A stretch of DNA of 64,000 bases, from assembly GCF_003075525.1 (NCBI RefSeq), contig NZ_QDDR01000006.1:186001-250000 (forward strand), in the 5' to 3' direction. The notes under the pieces are model-generated. The model did no database searches. It was not told the DNA's origin and saw only the letters and a program-made list of their open reading frames with translations. Below, piece after piece: positions 32,847 through 41,093 of the stretch (the stretch's first letter is position 1; each line of letters begins with the position of its first letter). Made by a program: the position numbers and the translations under genes. Source of the stretch: Pararhodobacter aggregans (GTDB lineage Bacteria; Pseudomonadota; Alphaproteobacteria; Rhodobacterales; Rhodobacteraceae).

Positions 32847-32964
32847 CGCGTGCCCTCCCTGTTTCGTTTTGTTGTCCATTGCTACAGTCTCGTTCGATTG
32901 TTCGCAACGGAAGTTGCCGGGTTCATGCGGTCCGCTCATCGCGGGGGACGGGAAATCTGCCCAT

Positions 32965-32986
32965 GCGTTGCAAAAGCGTTGCAAAA
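32965..32986. repeat. Tandem gcgttgcaaaa pair at right end (candidate arm sites)
   Basis: Two perfect 11-bp copies in tandem, 45 bp inside the attR core. The same motif, with similar spacing, lies beside attL (18569-18589) and in the region after the primase gene (23138-23159). Confidence 0.55.
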
Positions 32987-32993
32987 ACGAAGA

Positions 32994-33013
32994 AGGCGTC
33001 CTATCGGACGCCT
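32994..33013 (-). terminator. Element-borne terminator for reconstituted tRNA-Asn
   Basis: 8-bp stem aggcgtcc-tatc-ggacgcct; on the minus strand it is followed by tcttcgttttt. It lies 19 bp beyond the tRNA CCA end. It replaces the original terminator (18345-18363) that was separated from the gene by integration. Confidence 0.75.
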
Positions 33014-33031
33014 CGTATCGTCTTGATTTTA

Positions 33032-33081
33032 TTGGCTCCGGCGGTAGGGATCGAACCTACGACCAATTGATTAACAGTCAA
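33032..33081. repeat. attR core within intact tRNA-Asn
   Basis: 50 bp identical to 18394-18443, covering the 3' portion of the tRNA including anticodon loop and encoded CCA. Defines the right border of the element. Confidence 0.93.
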
Positions 33082-33107
33082 CTGCTCTACCGCTGAGCTA
33101 CGCCGGA
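33033..33107 (-). tRNA. tRNA-Asn (anticodon GTT)
   Basis: 75-nt gene on the minus strand. It has a TCCGGCG acceptor 5' strand paired with CGCCGGA, D-arm GTAGCTCAGCGGTAGAGC, anticodon loop CTGTTAA (GTT), T-arm GGTTCGATCC and an encoded GCCA end. The 5' half is chromosomal and the 3' half was restored by the element, so the tRNA remains functional after integration. Confidence 0.96.
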
Positions 33108-33200
33108 ACATGGGGGCCGTATAGCAAGGCCCCAGAGCGGCGTCCAGAGGCTGGGTGCGTTTTTTTCGACGAAAATGACACCGCCCCGCCAATCCGCCAT

Positions 33201-34103
33201 TTACGCCATGAAAACAGGGGTTTCCGGGCCGGGAAGGCCGTCGAAGCGCAGCAATCCGCGGGCGTCGAGGTCGATGAGATGGGCCAGCACGTTGCGGGCT
33301 GCGGCGGGCAGGAGGGCGGGGGCGACGTCGTGGTAGACGGCCTCGGTGATCGCGGCGAGCGAGGCGGCTCCGGCCGCGACCGCCGCCCGGATCGCCTGCT
33401 CGCGCCCCAGCCGATGCGCGCGCAGGGCCTGGACGCGGGCCTGCCCCTCGGCCACCGGCGCGCCATGGCCGGGGTAGTAACGCAGGGGTCCCAGCGCCTC
33501 GACCCGGTCGAGGCTGGCCATGAAATCGGTGAGGTCGCCGTCGGGCGGCGAGACCAGACTCGGCGCCCAGCCCATCACATGGTCGCCGGAAAACAGCGCC
33601 TCGCCCCAGCGGAAACAAAGGTGATTGCCGAAATGGCCCGGCGTGTGCAGGGCGTCGAGGGGGCGGCCGCCCGCCTCGATCCGCGCGCCGTCGGGCAGGA
33701 GGATGTCGGGGGCGAAACCCTCGTCGACGCCTTCGCCGCCGCCGACCCCGCCCGCCAGCGCCGCCATCCGGGCCGAGCGCCCGGCCTCGGCCCCGCCGAA
33801 ACCGAGCACCGGCGCGCCGGTCGCCTCGGCCAGCGGGCGGGCCAGCGGCGAATGGTCCTTGTGGGCATGGGTGACCAGGATCTGCGCGATTCGCTCGCCG
33901 GGGGCGAGGGCGGCAAGGATCGCGCGCAGGTGGCGGGGATCGGCCGGGCCGGGATCGATCACGCTGACCGCGCCGTCGCCCAGCAGATAGGTATTGGTCC
34001 CGCGCTCGGTCATCGGCGAGGCATTGGGCGCCAGCACCAGACGCAGGCCGGGTTCCAGGGTCAGGGCCTGGCCGGGCAGGGGGGCGAAATCGGGATCGGA
34101 CAA
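33201..34103 (-). CDS. Metallo-beta-lactamase-fold hydrolase (LACTB2/glyoxalase II-like)
   Basis: 300 aa. The metal motif THAHKDHS (about residue 80) has the HxHxDH pattern. LHTPGHFGNHLCF supplies the third His, and FSGDHVMGW and the late YPGHGAPV complete the site. The C-terminal helical extension resembles the winged-helix tail of LACTB2-type hydrolases. The only plausible start near the homology boundary is TTG 34103; the open frame itself continues far upstream in the high-GC shadow. Substrate unknown (thioester or nucleic-acid hydrolases occur in the family). It is divergent from the histidine kinase gene. Confidence 0.85.
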   Translation of the reverse strand: MSDPDFAPLPGQALTLEPGLRLVLAPNASPMTERGTNTYLLGDGAVSVIDPGPADPRHLRAILAALAPGERIAQILVTHAHKDHSPLARPLAEATGAPVLGFGGAEAGRSARMAALAGGVGGGEGVDEGFAPDILLPDGARIEAGGRPLDALHTPGHFGNHLCFRWGEALFSGDHVMGWAPSLVSPPDGDLTDFMASLDRVEALGPLRYYPGHGAPVAEGQARVQALRAHRLGREQAIRAAVAAGAASLAAITEAVYHDVAPALLPAAARNVLAHLIDLDARGLLRFDGLPGPETPVFMA

Positions 34104-34172
34104 GAGGGGGCCTCGCAGGGATGGGAACGGCGGCCGCTGGCCAAGGGCCTCGGCCGGGCCTAGAGTATCGCC

Positions 34173-35510
34173 ATGCTCGGCCGCCTGCTCAAACCGATTT
34201 TTCCGCGCGGCCTCTATTGGCGGGCCGCGCTGATCGTTTTCGTGCCGGTGACGACGATCCTGCTGGTCGTTTCGCTGGCCTTCATCCAGCGCCATTACGA
34301 CGGGGTGACCCGGCAGATGACCGGCAATTTCGTGCTGGTCGCCCATCACCTGCTGGCCGAGGCCGATGCCGCGCCCGATGCGGCGGCGGCCGAACAGGCG
34401 GTGGAGCGGCTGGCGCGGGCCTTCGGGCTGGAGGCGGCGATCGTGCCCGAGGCGCCGCCCAGCGCCCGCGCCGAGGACCTGCCGTTCTACGACCTCTCGG
34501 GCCGGTTGGCGGTGCGGGAACTGGCCCGCGGCCTGCCCGAGATGGAATCGGTCGCTCTCTATGACGGGGGGGTGACGCTCTGGTTGTCGGGGCGGCACGG
34601 ACATCTGGAACTGGCGTTCCAGCTGAGCCGGATCTCGGCCCGCAACCCGCATCAGATGCTGGTCCTGACGCTGGTGATCGGCGTGGTCATGGGCATGATC
34701 TCGTTCATCTATCTGAAGAACCAGATGCGGCCGATGCTGCGCCTCGCGCATGTGGCCGAGGCCTTCGGCCATGGCCAGACACTGCCCTACCGGGTGGCCG
34801 GCGCGACCGAGGTACGGGCCGCCGGCAAGGCCTTCCTGGAGATGCGGGCGCGGATCGAACGGCATATCGAGCAGCGGACGCTGATGCTGTCGGGGGTCAG
34901 CCATGACCTGCGCACGCCGCTGACCCGGATGCGGCTGGCCCTGTCGATGCTGGAGGACGAGCCCGAGGCCAAGGCGCTGCTGGCCGATGTGGCCGAGATG
35001 GAGGCGCTGATCGACCGCTTCCTGGAATTCGCCCGGACCGAGGCGGTGGAAACCGAGGTCGAATGCGACCTCGGCGCGCTGGTGGCCCGCCGCGCGGCCG
35101 AGGCGGCGCGGGGCGGGCGGCCGGTGAGCTTCGTGGGCGAGGGGGCCGGGCCGGTGCTGACGCTGCGCCCGCAGATGATGGCGCGCGCCATCGACAACCT
35201 GATCGGCAACGCGCTGCGCTATGGCGAGAAGGCGCTGCTCTGGATCGAGGAGGGGTCGGAGACGGTCACGGTCTGCGTCGCCGATGACGGGCAGGGGATC
35301 GCGCCCGAGCATCGGGAACCGGCGATGCGGCCGTTTGTCCGGCTGGATCTGGCCCGCGGCGCCTCACGCGGGAGCGGCGCCGGGCTGGGCCTGGCGATCG
35401 TCGCCGATGCGATGCGCAGCCACGGCGGACGGCTGGAGCTGGGTGAGAGCACGAGCCCGGGCTATGGCGGGCTGCTCGCCCGGCTGGTGCTGCAGCGCGG
35501 TGGCCGGTAG
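34173..35510 (+). CDS. EnvZ-like sensor histidine kinase
   Basis: 445 aa membrane kinase: TM1 about 16-36, a short periplasmic domain, TM2 about 165-187, then HAMP. The HisKA domain has LSGVSHDLRTPLTR (phospho-acceptor His, about 249) and the HATPase has DNLIGNALRYG, DDGQGI and GAGLGLAI. Highly similar in layout to EnvZ/osmolarity-type sensors. No response regulator gene is found next to it, so its partner lies elsewhere or the kinase is an orphan. Confidence 0.9.
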   Translation: MLGRLLKPIFPRGLYWRAALIVFVPVTTILLVVSLAFIQRHYDGVTRQMTGNFVLVAHHLLAEADAAPDAAAAEQAVERLARAFGLEAAIVPEAPPSARAEDLPFYDLSGRLAVRELARGLPEMESVALYDGGVTLWLSGRHGHLELAFQLSRISARNPHQMLVLTLVIGVVMGMISFIYLKNQMRPMLRLAHVAEAFGHGQTLPYRVAGATEVRAAGKAFLEMRARIERHIEQRTLMLSGVSHDLRTPLTRMRLALSMLEDEPEAKALLADVAEMEALIDRFLEFARTEAVETEVECDLGALVARRAAEAARGGRPVSFVGEGAGPVLTLRPQMMARAIDNLIGNALRYGEKALLWIEEGSETVTVCVADDGQGIAPEHREPAMRPFVRLDLARGASRGSGAGLGLAIVADAMRSHGGRLELGESTSPGYGGLLARLVLQRGGR

Positions 35511-35567
35511 CCGGAAGCGGGTTGTGCCGTTGCGCGGCGGCGGGGGGCCAGCCCCCCGCGCCCCCCG

Positions 35568-35680
35568 CTCAAGGGGGTTTTCCACCCCCTTGAGAAACCC
35601 CCGAGGATATTTCTAGAACAAAGATGAAGATTAAGAGGGCGTTAAGCCGCCTTCTTTGTTCCCTAAATATCCTCGGGGGT
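35568..35680. repeat. Dispersed intergenic repeat A1 (hairpin plus ggatattt inverted repeat)
   Basis: A terminator-like stem ctcaaggggg / cccccttgag (35568-35594) is followed by a large inverted repeat. Its 16-bp arms, acccccgaggatattt and aaatatcctcgggggt (35597-35612, 35665-35680), have an inner pair gaacaaag/ctttgttc. The same architecture recurs at 45067-45176. Probably a Rhodobacteraceae-type intergenic element acting as transcription stop for the kinase and lldD. The rest of 35511-35877 shows no gene. Confidence 0.7.
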
Positions 35681-35877
35681 GAGGGCCGCCCGGACGAGGC
35701 GCCAGTGGCGCGTCGTCAGGCCCGAACGCCCGGAGCGGAAGCGGAGGGCCGGACCAGGCCGTCAGGCCAAGAGGGGGGCAGAAGGCCCCCCTCCCTTCGG
35801 CGCGGCGGCACGCCGCGCCGCTGGTCGCCTGAGGCGCCCGCGGCAGCGGGTAACGAGGGCGAAACCTCTTGGTTTGC

Positions 35878-37047
35878 TCAAATCACGGCGGTCGGATCGG
35901 CGAAGCCTTGCGGCAGGATCAGGTTGTGGCGGCCCAGCGCCTTCACGTCGCGTTCGCCGCAGAGCGCCATGGTCTTGTCGAGTTCGGTGTGCAGGATCTC
36001 CAGCGCCTTGCTCACGCCGTCCTGCCCCATCGCTCCCAGCCCGTAGATGAAGGCGCGGCCGATCATCGTGCCTTTTGCCCCCAGCGCCAGCGCCTTCAGC
36101 ACGTCCTGGCCAGTGCGGATCCCGCTGTCGAGATGCACTTCCGTGTCGCCCTGCAGCGCGTCGAGGATCGAGGGCAGCATGCGGATCGAGGACACCGCGC
36201 CGTCGAGTTGCCGTCCGCCGTGGTTCGACACCGTGATCGCATCGGCGCCGATCTTGGCCGCCATCACCGCATCCTCGGGGTCGTTGATTCCCTTGAGGAT
36301 CAGCTTGCCGCCCCACAGGTCGCGCAGTTTCTCGATCTTGCCCCAGTCGAGCTGCGGGTCGAATTGCTCGGCCGTCCAGGCGCCGAGCGAGGCGGGGTCG
36401 CCCACGCCCTGGGCATGGCCGACGATATTGCCGAAGAAGCGCCGCTTGGTCCCGAGCATTCCCATTCCCCAGCGCCATTTGGTCGCCAGGTTCACCATCG
36501 TCGGCAGGGTCAGTTTCGGCGGCGCCGAGAGGCCGTTCTTCAGATCCTTGTGCCGTTGGCCCAGCAGTTGCAGGTCCAGCGTCAGCACCAGCGCCGAGCA
36601 GCCCGCGTCCTTGGCGCGTTGCAGGATGCGGCGGACGAAATCCTCGTCCTTCATCACATAGAGCTGGAACCAGAAGGGTTTGGTCGTGTGCGCGGCCACA
36701 TCCTCGATCGAGCAGATCGACATGGTCGACAGGGTGAAGGGGACCCCGAAAGCCTCGGCCGCCTTGGCCGCCAGGATCTCGCCATCCGCATGCTGCATGC
36801 CGGTCAGCCCCACGGGCGCCAGCGCCACCGGCATCGCTACCTTCTGCCCGATCATCGTGCTCTCGGTCGTGCGGTTCGACATGTCCACCGCGACCCGCTG
36901 GCGCAGGTGGATCTTCTGGAAGTCCGATTTGTTCTCACGGAAGGTCTGTTCGGTCCAGCTGCCGGATTCGCAATAATCGTAGAACATCTTCGGGGCGCGG
37001 CGTCGGTAGATCTGGTGCAGGTCCTCGATGGTGGTGATGGCGCTCAT
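35878..37047 (-). CDS. lldD: FMN-dependent L-lactate dehydrogenase (alpha-hydroxyacid oxidase family)
   Basis: 389 aa, the normal LldD length. Family landmarks: N-terminal 'IYRRRAPKMFYDYCESGSWTE', FMN-contacting 'APVGLTGMQHADGE', 'FQLYVMKDEDF', catalytic His in VSNHGGRQLDG (about residue 280) and 'DSGIRTGQDVLKALALGA'. It oxidises L-lactate to pyruvate, passing electrons to the respiratory chain at the inner membrane surface. A related 2-hydroxyacid (mandelate, glycolate) cannot be excluded. Monocistronic; divergent from argC. Confidence 0.9.
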   Translation of the reverse strand: MSAITTIEDLHQIYRRRAPKMFYDYCESGSWTEQTFRENKSDFQKIHLRQRVAVDMSNRTTESTMIGQKVAMPVALAPVGLTGMQHADGEILAAKAAEAFGVPFTLSTMSICSIEDVAAHTTKPFWFQLYVMKDEDFVRRILQRAKDAGCSALVLTLDLQLLGQRHKDLKNGLSAPPKLTLPTMVNLATKWRWGMGMLGTKRRFFGNIVGHAQGVGDPASLGAWTAEQFDPQLDWGKIEKLRDLWGGKLILKGINDPEDAVMAAKIGADAITVSNHGGRQLDGAVSSIRMLPSILDALQGDTEVHLDSGIRTGQDVLKALALGAKGTMIGRAFIYGLGAMGQDGVSKALEILHTELDKTMALCGERDVKALGRHNLILPQGFADPTAVI

Positions 37048-37181
37048 GGTTCCCCCTCGGATTGGTCAAGTTTTCTTACCGTTGTTACAGGCGGCTCGCA
37101 AGGCTGGGGGCGGCGCTGCGCGATGCTTGCCCCGTTGCCCAGTTTGCCCTATCTCACAGTGCCTGAACAAAGGAATCCGCC

Positions 37182-38099
37182 ATGGCGCACAAGGTCTTCA
37201 TCGATGGGGAAGTCGGCACCACGGGGCTGCAGATCCGCGAACGGCTGCAGAATCGGGACGACATCACGCTGGTGCAGGTTGCGGCCGAACGACGCAAGGA
37301 CGCGGGCGCCCGGCGCGAGGCGCTGGCCGAGGCCGATGTGGCGATCCTCTGCCTGCCCGACGAGGCGGCCAAGGAAGCCGCGGCGCTGGCCGAGCCCTAT
37401 GGCACGCGGCTGATCGACGCCTCGACCGCGCATCGCGTGGCGCCCGACTGGGTCTTCGGCTTCCCCGAGATGGCCGAGGGCCAGCGGGCGCTGGTCGCGG
37501 GGGCCACGCGGGTTTCGAACCCCGGCTGCTGGTCGACCTGCGCCATCGCCCTGATCCGGCCCCTGGTTCAGGCGGGGCTGATCGACCCGGCCGCGCCGCC
37601 CTCGATCTCGGGCGTCTCGGGCTATACCGGCGGCGGCAAGGCGATGATCGCCGAATACGAGTCGGGCGAGGTCCAGGGCTCGTTCCTCTATGCCGCGGCG
37701 CAGGGCCACAAGCACCTGCCCGAGATCATGGCGCATGGGCTTCTGTCCCGCGTGCCGGTCTTCGTGCCCTCGGTCGGGCAATACGCGCAGGGGATGGCGG
37801 TGGCGGTGCATCTGCCGGGTCTGGGCGCGGCGGGGATGAAGGCGGCCGAGGACGCCCTGCGCGCGGCCTATGCCGGGGCGCGGTTCGTGGCGGTGGTCGA
37901 GGCCTCGGTCGATGAGCCGCGGGTCTGGCCCGAACGTCTGAACGGCACCAACCGGCTGGAGCTGTCGGTGCATGGCAACCCGAAGACCGGCGAGGCGGTG
38001 CTGGTCGCGGTGCTCGACAACCTCGGCAAGGGGGCCTCGGGCGCGGCGGTGCAGAACCTGAACCTGATGCTGGGCGTCGATGAGGGCGCGGGGCTCTGA
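37182..38099 (+). CDS. argC: N-acetyl-gamma-glutamyl-phosphate reductase (class 2)
   Basis: 305 aa, the short class-2 type common in alphaproteobacteria. Rossmann start VFIDGEVGTTGLQI, catalytic Cys in SNPGCWSTCA (about residue 115), 'SGVSGYTGGGKAMI' and late 'HKHLPEI' are present. It reduces N-acetylglutamyl phosphate to the semialdehyde in arginine biosynthesis. ATG 37182 directly follows a cctgaacaaagga ribosome site. A terminator and REP-like palindromes follow. Confidence 0.93.
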   Translation: MAHKVFIDGEVGTTGLQIRERLQNRDDITLVQVAAERRKDAGARREALAEADVAILCLPDEAAKEAAALAEPYGTRLIDASTAHRVAPDWVFGFPEMAEGQRALVAGATRVSNPGCWSTCAIALIRPLVQAGLIDPAAPPSISGVSGYTGGGKAMIAEYESGEVQGSFLYAAAQGHKHLPEIMAHGLLSRVPVFVPSVGQYAQGMAVAVHLPGLGAAGMKAAEDALRAAYAGARFVAVVEASVDEPRVWPERLNGTNRLELSVHGNPKTGEAVLVAVLDNLGKGASGAAVQNLNLMLGVDEGAGL

Positions 38100-38110
38100 G
38101 GGATCGCCGG

Positions 38111-38195
38111 GTGGGATGAAATCCCACCTTACGTGGGGCGGTGCGTGCAAGCACGCACCCTACAGCGGCCCGTAGGGTGTGTGCTTGCACGCACC
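38111..38195. repeat. REP-like palindrome cluster 1
   Basis: Three palindromes after argC: gtgggatgaaatcccac (38111-38127), ggtgcgtgcaagcacgcacc (38140-38159) and the variant ggtgtgtgcttgcacgcacc (38176-38195). The same palindromes recur at 47935-48152 and 60038-60170. Confidence 0.7.
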
Positions 38196-38212
38196 CCCTG
38201 ACTGCAAAGAAA

Positions 38213-38236
38213 CCGGGCCCCCTTGCGGGAGCCCGG
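38213..38236. terminator. Bidirectional terminator between argC and the PhoX-family gene
   Basis: ccgggccccc-ttgc-gggagcccgg stem with a run of T on the plus side (ctttttcttg) and tttcttt on the minus side. It serves the convergent argC and PhoX-family genes. Confidence 0.75.
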
Positions 38237-38259
38237 CTTTTTCTTGCTCTGGCGGCGGC

Positions 38260-40146
38260 TTAGCCGACCAGCCCGCCATCCTCGCGGGTCACCGCCACGA
38301 TGGCCGAGCGCGGCAGGCCCGAACCGTCCGGCCAGCTGCCGCCCGGGTGCTGGATGCCGACGAACATGGTGCGGCGGTCGGTCGACCAGCAGAGGCCCGT
38401 CACCTCGGAGCCCTTCGGCCCGGTGAGGAAGCGCGCGATCTCGCCCGAGACCGGATCGCCCGCCAGCATCTGGTTGTTGCCCTGACCGGCGAAATCGCCC
38501 TCGTTCGAATCCTCGCCATCGGTCTGGATCCACAGGAGCCCGGTCGAATCGAAGGCCATGCCGTCCGGCGCGTTGAACATGTTGCCGGCGGTCACGTTGG
38601 CCGAGCCGGCATAGGCGTCCGAATGCACCGCCGGGTTGCCGGCCATGACATAGAGGTCCCAGTCGAAGCTGGCGGCGGCATGGTCGTCGTCATGCGGGAA
38701 CCAGCGGACGATCTGACCGTACTGGTTCTCGGCGCGCGGGTTCGGGCCGCCGACCGGGGTCTCGTCGCCGCCCGCATTGGGGCGGGTGCCGCGGCGGGTG
38801 TTGTTGGTCAGGCAGCAATAGGCCTCGACCGCGTAGGGATTGACCGAGATCCACTCGGGGCGGTCCATGGTGGTGGCGCCGACCCGCGACCCGGCGCTGC
38901 GCGAGAAGATCAGGATCTCGGCCATGTCCATCCCGGTCGATTCGGGCGTCAGGTCCAGCCATTCGCCGGTGCCGTCATCGTTGAACTTCGCGACCGACAG
39001 CTGGCCGTCGTCCAGCAGCCCCTCGGTCGAGCCGCCGGGGGTGTAGATCCCGTTCGAGACGAAGCGGTAGAGGAATTCGCCCCGCTCGTCGTCGCCCATA
39101 TAGACCACGACGCGGCCGTCGCGGGCCAGCACGACTTCGGCGTTCTCATGCTTGAAGCGGCCGAGGCCGGTGTGCTTGACCGGGGTCGATTGCGGGTCGG
39201 TCGGGTCGATCTCGACCACCCAGCCGTGGCGGTGCGGCTCGTTGGGGTTGGCGGCGACGTCGAAGCGCGCGTCCCATTTGTGGTAATCGTAGCCCCAGCC
39301 TTCGGCGCTGATGCCGTAGCGGGTATAGCCCACGGCCAGCAGCTCGTCCGTCGGCAGCTCGCCATTGGCGCCGAAATAGCCGTTGAAGTTCTCTTCGCAG
39401 GTCAGATAGGTGCCCCAGGGCGTCTTGCCCGAGCCGCAATTGTTCAGCGTGCCCAGCGGGTTGAGGCCTTCGGGATCGGCCGAGGTCTGCACCAGCGCAT
39501 GGCCCGCGGCCGGACCGGCCAGAACCATCGGCGTGTTGTGATGGATGCGGCGGTTGAAGGGGCTGTCCTTGACCACCGACCAGCCGTTCTCGTCCTCGGC
39601 GATCTCCATCACCGTGACGCCCTGCAGGTTCTGCAGCTTCAGCACGTCATCGGCATTGGCCGGAACGCCGTCCTGCGCGGCGGGCAGGTTGATGTCGTTG
39701 TTGGTGTATTCGTGGTTCACCGCGATCAGCTCGTGGCCGCGGAAGGGGAAGCTTTCCATCCCGTCGGTGTTCTCGCCGAAGATGCGGTCCGACGCGGCGG
39801 CCGGGCCGCCTTCGGCCAGGTCATAACCCTCGGCGTCGGTGAAGAGCGCATCGCCCCAGCGGGCCAGCACCCGGGCGCGGTAGCCCTGCGGCACGTGGAT
39901 CTGTTCGTCGGTCTGCGCGTCGATCGGCGTGAAGGGGAAGCGCGAGGTGGTCGAGGCCAGCGCCGCGCGCGGGCTGAGCACGCCAAGCCCCATCGCCGCC
40001 GCGCCCGAGCCCAGCGCCACGACACCGCCGAGGAAGCCCCGGCGGCTCAGCGCGCGCTCGACCACGCGGTCGAACTCGGTCTCGGCGGGACGCGGGAAGT
40101 TGGCTTCATCCCATTCGTCGGCGGAAAGGCGGGTTTTGTCGGTCAT
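38260..40146 (-). CDS. PhoX-family (DUF839) Tat-exported phosphatase-like protein
   Basis: 628 aa from ATG 40146 (aaggtag site). The N-terminus holds a twin-arginine signal (LSRRGFLGGVVALG, about residues 33-46) after a cytoplasmic leader, as in PhoX alkaline phosphatases. The mature part has the DUF839 beta-propeller features: ELIAVNHEYTNND, GTYLTCEENFNGYFG, KHTGLGRFKHENAEV, VVYMGDDERGEFLYRFVS and a C-terminal MFVGIQHPGG. PhoX enzymes are calcium/iron phosphatases used for phosphate scavenging; substrate specificity is not certain. Monocistronic. Confidence 0.88.
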   Translation of the reverse strand: MTDKTRLSADEWDEANFPRPAETEFDRVVERALSRRGFLGGVVALGSGAAAMGLGVLSPRAALASTTSRFPFTPIDAQTDEQIHVPQGYRARVLARWGDALFTDAEGYDLAEGGPAAASDRIFGENTDGMESFPFRGHELIAVNHEYTNNDINLPAAQDGVPANADDVLKLQNLQGVTVMEIAEDENGWSVVKDSPFNRRIHHNTPMVLAGPAAGHALVQTSADPEGLNPLGTLNNCGSGKTPWGTYLTCEENFNGYFGANGELPTDELLAVGYTRYGISAEGWGYDYHKWDARFDVAANPNEPHRHGWVVEIDPTDPQSTPVKHTGLGRFKHENAEVVLARDGRVVVYMGDDERGEFLYRFVSNGIYTPGGSTEGLLDDGQLSVAKFNDDGTGEWLDLTPESTGMDMAEILIFSRSAGSRVGATTMDRPEWISVNPYAVEAYCCLTNNTRRGTRPNAGGDETPVGGPNPRAENQYGQIVRWFPHDDDHAAASFDWDLYVMAGNPAVHSDAYAGSANVTAGNMFNAPDGMAFDSTGLLWIQTDGEDSNEGDFAGQGNNQMLAGDPVSGEIARFLTGPKGSEVTGLCWSTDRRTMFVGIQHPGGSWPDGSGLPRSAIVAVTREDGGLVG

Positions 40147-40273
40147 CGGGCTACCTTGAGTCCTTGGGTTGCGAGTCAATGCTCGCGCGGACCATGGCGG
40201 CGGGATGAAACGGGCAGGCGACAGGCCGGTGACGGTTTGGTGACGCGGCGGAGGCCGGGGGGAGGGCATGGAA

Positions 40274-40299
40274 AAGCGGCGGGGTTGGCCCCGCCGCTT
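40274..40299 (-). terminator. Terminator downstream of cold-shock gene region
   Basis: 11-bp stem aagcggcgggg-ttgg-ccccgccgctt, followed by tttt on the minus strand. It ends minus-strand transcription from the cold-shock gene and its overlapping ORF. Confidence 0.7.
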
Positions 40300-40372
40300 C
40301 TCCCTCCGGACCGACCCTTGCCGATGCGCGAAGCACCGGGGCGGGCGGCGGAAACTCTGGATCGTTCAGGCG

Positions 40373-40672
40373 CTAATCGTCGTCCCCGGGGGGCGGAAGG
40401 CCTGCGTCGCGGGCCAGACGGGCCGCTTTCAGCGAGGCGCTGCGCTCGACGCGCTTGCGCGCATCGGCCGAGACGATCTCGCGCGCTGCGGCAGCCGTCT
40501 TGTCGTGCGGCGCCAGAACCGGCTGGCTGAGCCCACGCAGAAAGTCGGCCGAGACCCGGGATGCTGGCACCCCGGATCCGGTCTTTCCCGTCGCGCCGGG
40601 GCCCTTTCCGGGCGTCCCCGCGCGGCGCGATTTAGGCAAGAGCGAGATCGCGGGCCGACTCGCGGCCGTCAC
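40373..40672 (-). CDS. Possible small basic protein downstream of the cold-shock gene
   Basis: 99 aa as drawn, overlapping the cold-shock gene end by 41 bp. A shorter version beginning at an internal GTG before '[14 protein letters not shown]' is also possible. The C-terminal part ([28 protein letters not shown]) is a plausible charged helix with real-protein composition, and the terminator lies beyond it. No family recognised; could be noncoding. Confidence 0.4.
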   Translation of the reverse strand: MTAASRPAISLLPKSRRAGTPGKGPGATGKTGSGVPASRVSADFLRGLSQPVLAPHDKTAAAAREIVSADARKRVERSASLKAARLARDAGLPPPGDDD

Positions 40673-40838
40673 GGCTGGTCTCGATCTCGAAGGTCACTTT
40701 CTGACCGTCGGCGAGCTGGGTCAGACCCGCGCGCTCGACCGCCGAGATGTGGACGAACACGTCCTTCGACCCGGTTTCCGGCTGAATGAAACCGAAACCT
40801 TTGGTGGCGTTGAACCATTTCACGGTGCCTTTGGCCAT
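40632..40838 (-). CDS. Cold-shock protein (CspA family)
   Basis: 68 aa single cold-shock domain. RNP-1 KGFGFIQP and RNP-2 VFVHIS are intact, within the standard start [18 protein letters not shown]. It binds single-stranded RNA/DNA as an RNA chaperone. A good ribosome site (gaaggagt) precedes ATG 40838. The 255-bp gap up to trpA is long enough for a structured 5' leader, as is common for csp mRNAs. Confidence 0.96.
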   Translation of the reverse strand: MAKGTVKWFNATKGFGFIQPETGSKDVFVHISAVERAGLTQLADGQKVTFEIETSRDGRESARDLALA

Positions 40839-41093
40839 CGTGAGACTCCTTCAATTGGATTGCTGCCCACGACATGCGGCAGCCCGGCTTGGTCAGTACG
40901 AATAGCAGACTGAAGCCGGTGAAGGAGACAGGGTGCGGGTCGGCGTAACTAGCCCCCCGACAATACAGCATTTCGCCCAGAAAGCAAGCGCGCGATCCCC
41001 GGCCCGGCAAAACGTGACCCCGGGCGGCGCCGAAAACGGCGTCTGCCCGGCCCTTTTGTCCCTGCAGCGGACCCTGTCGAAACGGCCCCGGGG

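Larger units (their letters stand above)
18394..33081. mobile_element. tRNA-Asn-integrated phage-satellite-like element (14.7 kb)
   Basis: Bounded by a perfect 50-bp direct repeat, the 3' part of tRNA-Asn. Gene order: integrase, AlpA-like protein, Prim-Pol/ATPase replication protein with downstream repeats, five small genes, terminator, two small genes, TerS-like protein, split TerL (ATPase, nuclease), accessory small genes, restriction-modification module. No portal, capsid, tail, lysis or conjugation genes are visible. Integrase, AlpA, primase and terminase without structural genes is the layout of phage-inducible chromosomal islands (known family knowledge). Calling this a new alphaproteobacterial satellite is inference; a shrunken prophage is the main alternative. 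Confidence 0.85.

Noticed and set aside
33201-35312. 703-codon minus-strand frame
   Set aside because: Only the part up to 34103 is a real metallo-beta-lactamase gene. The rest is the antisense shadow of the histidine kinase, full of His/Gln/Arg/Pro.
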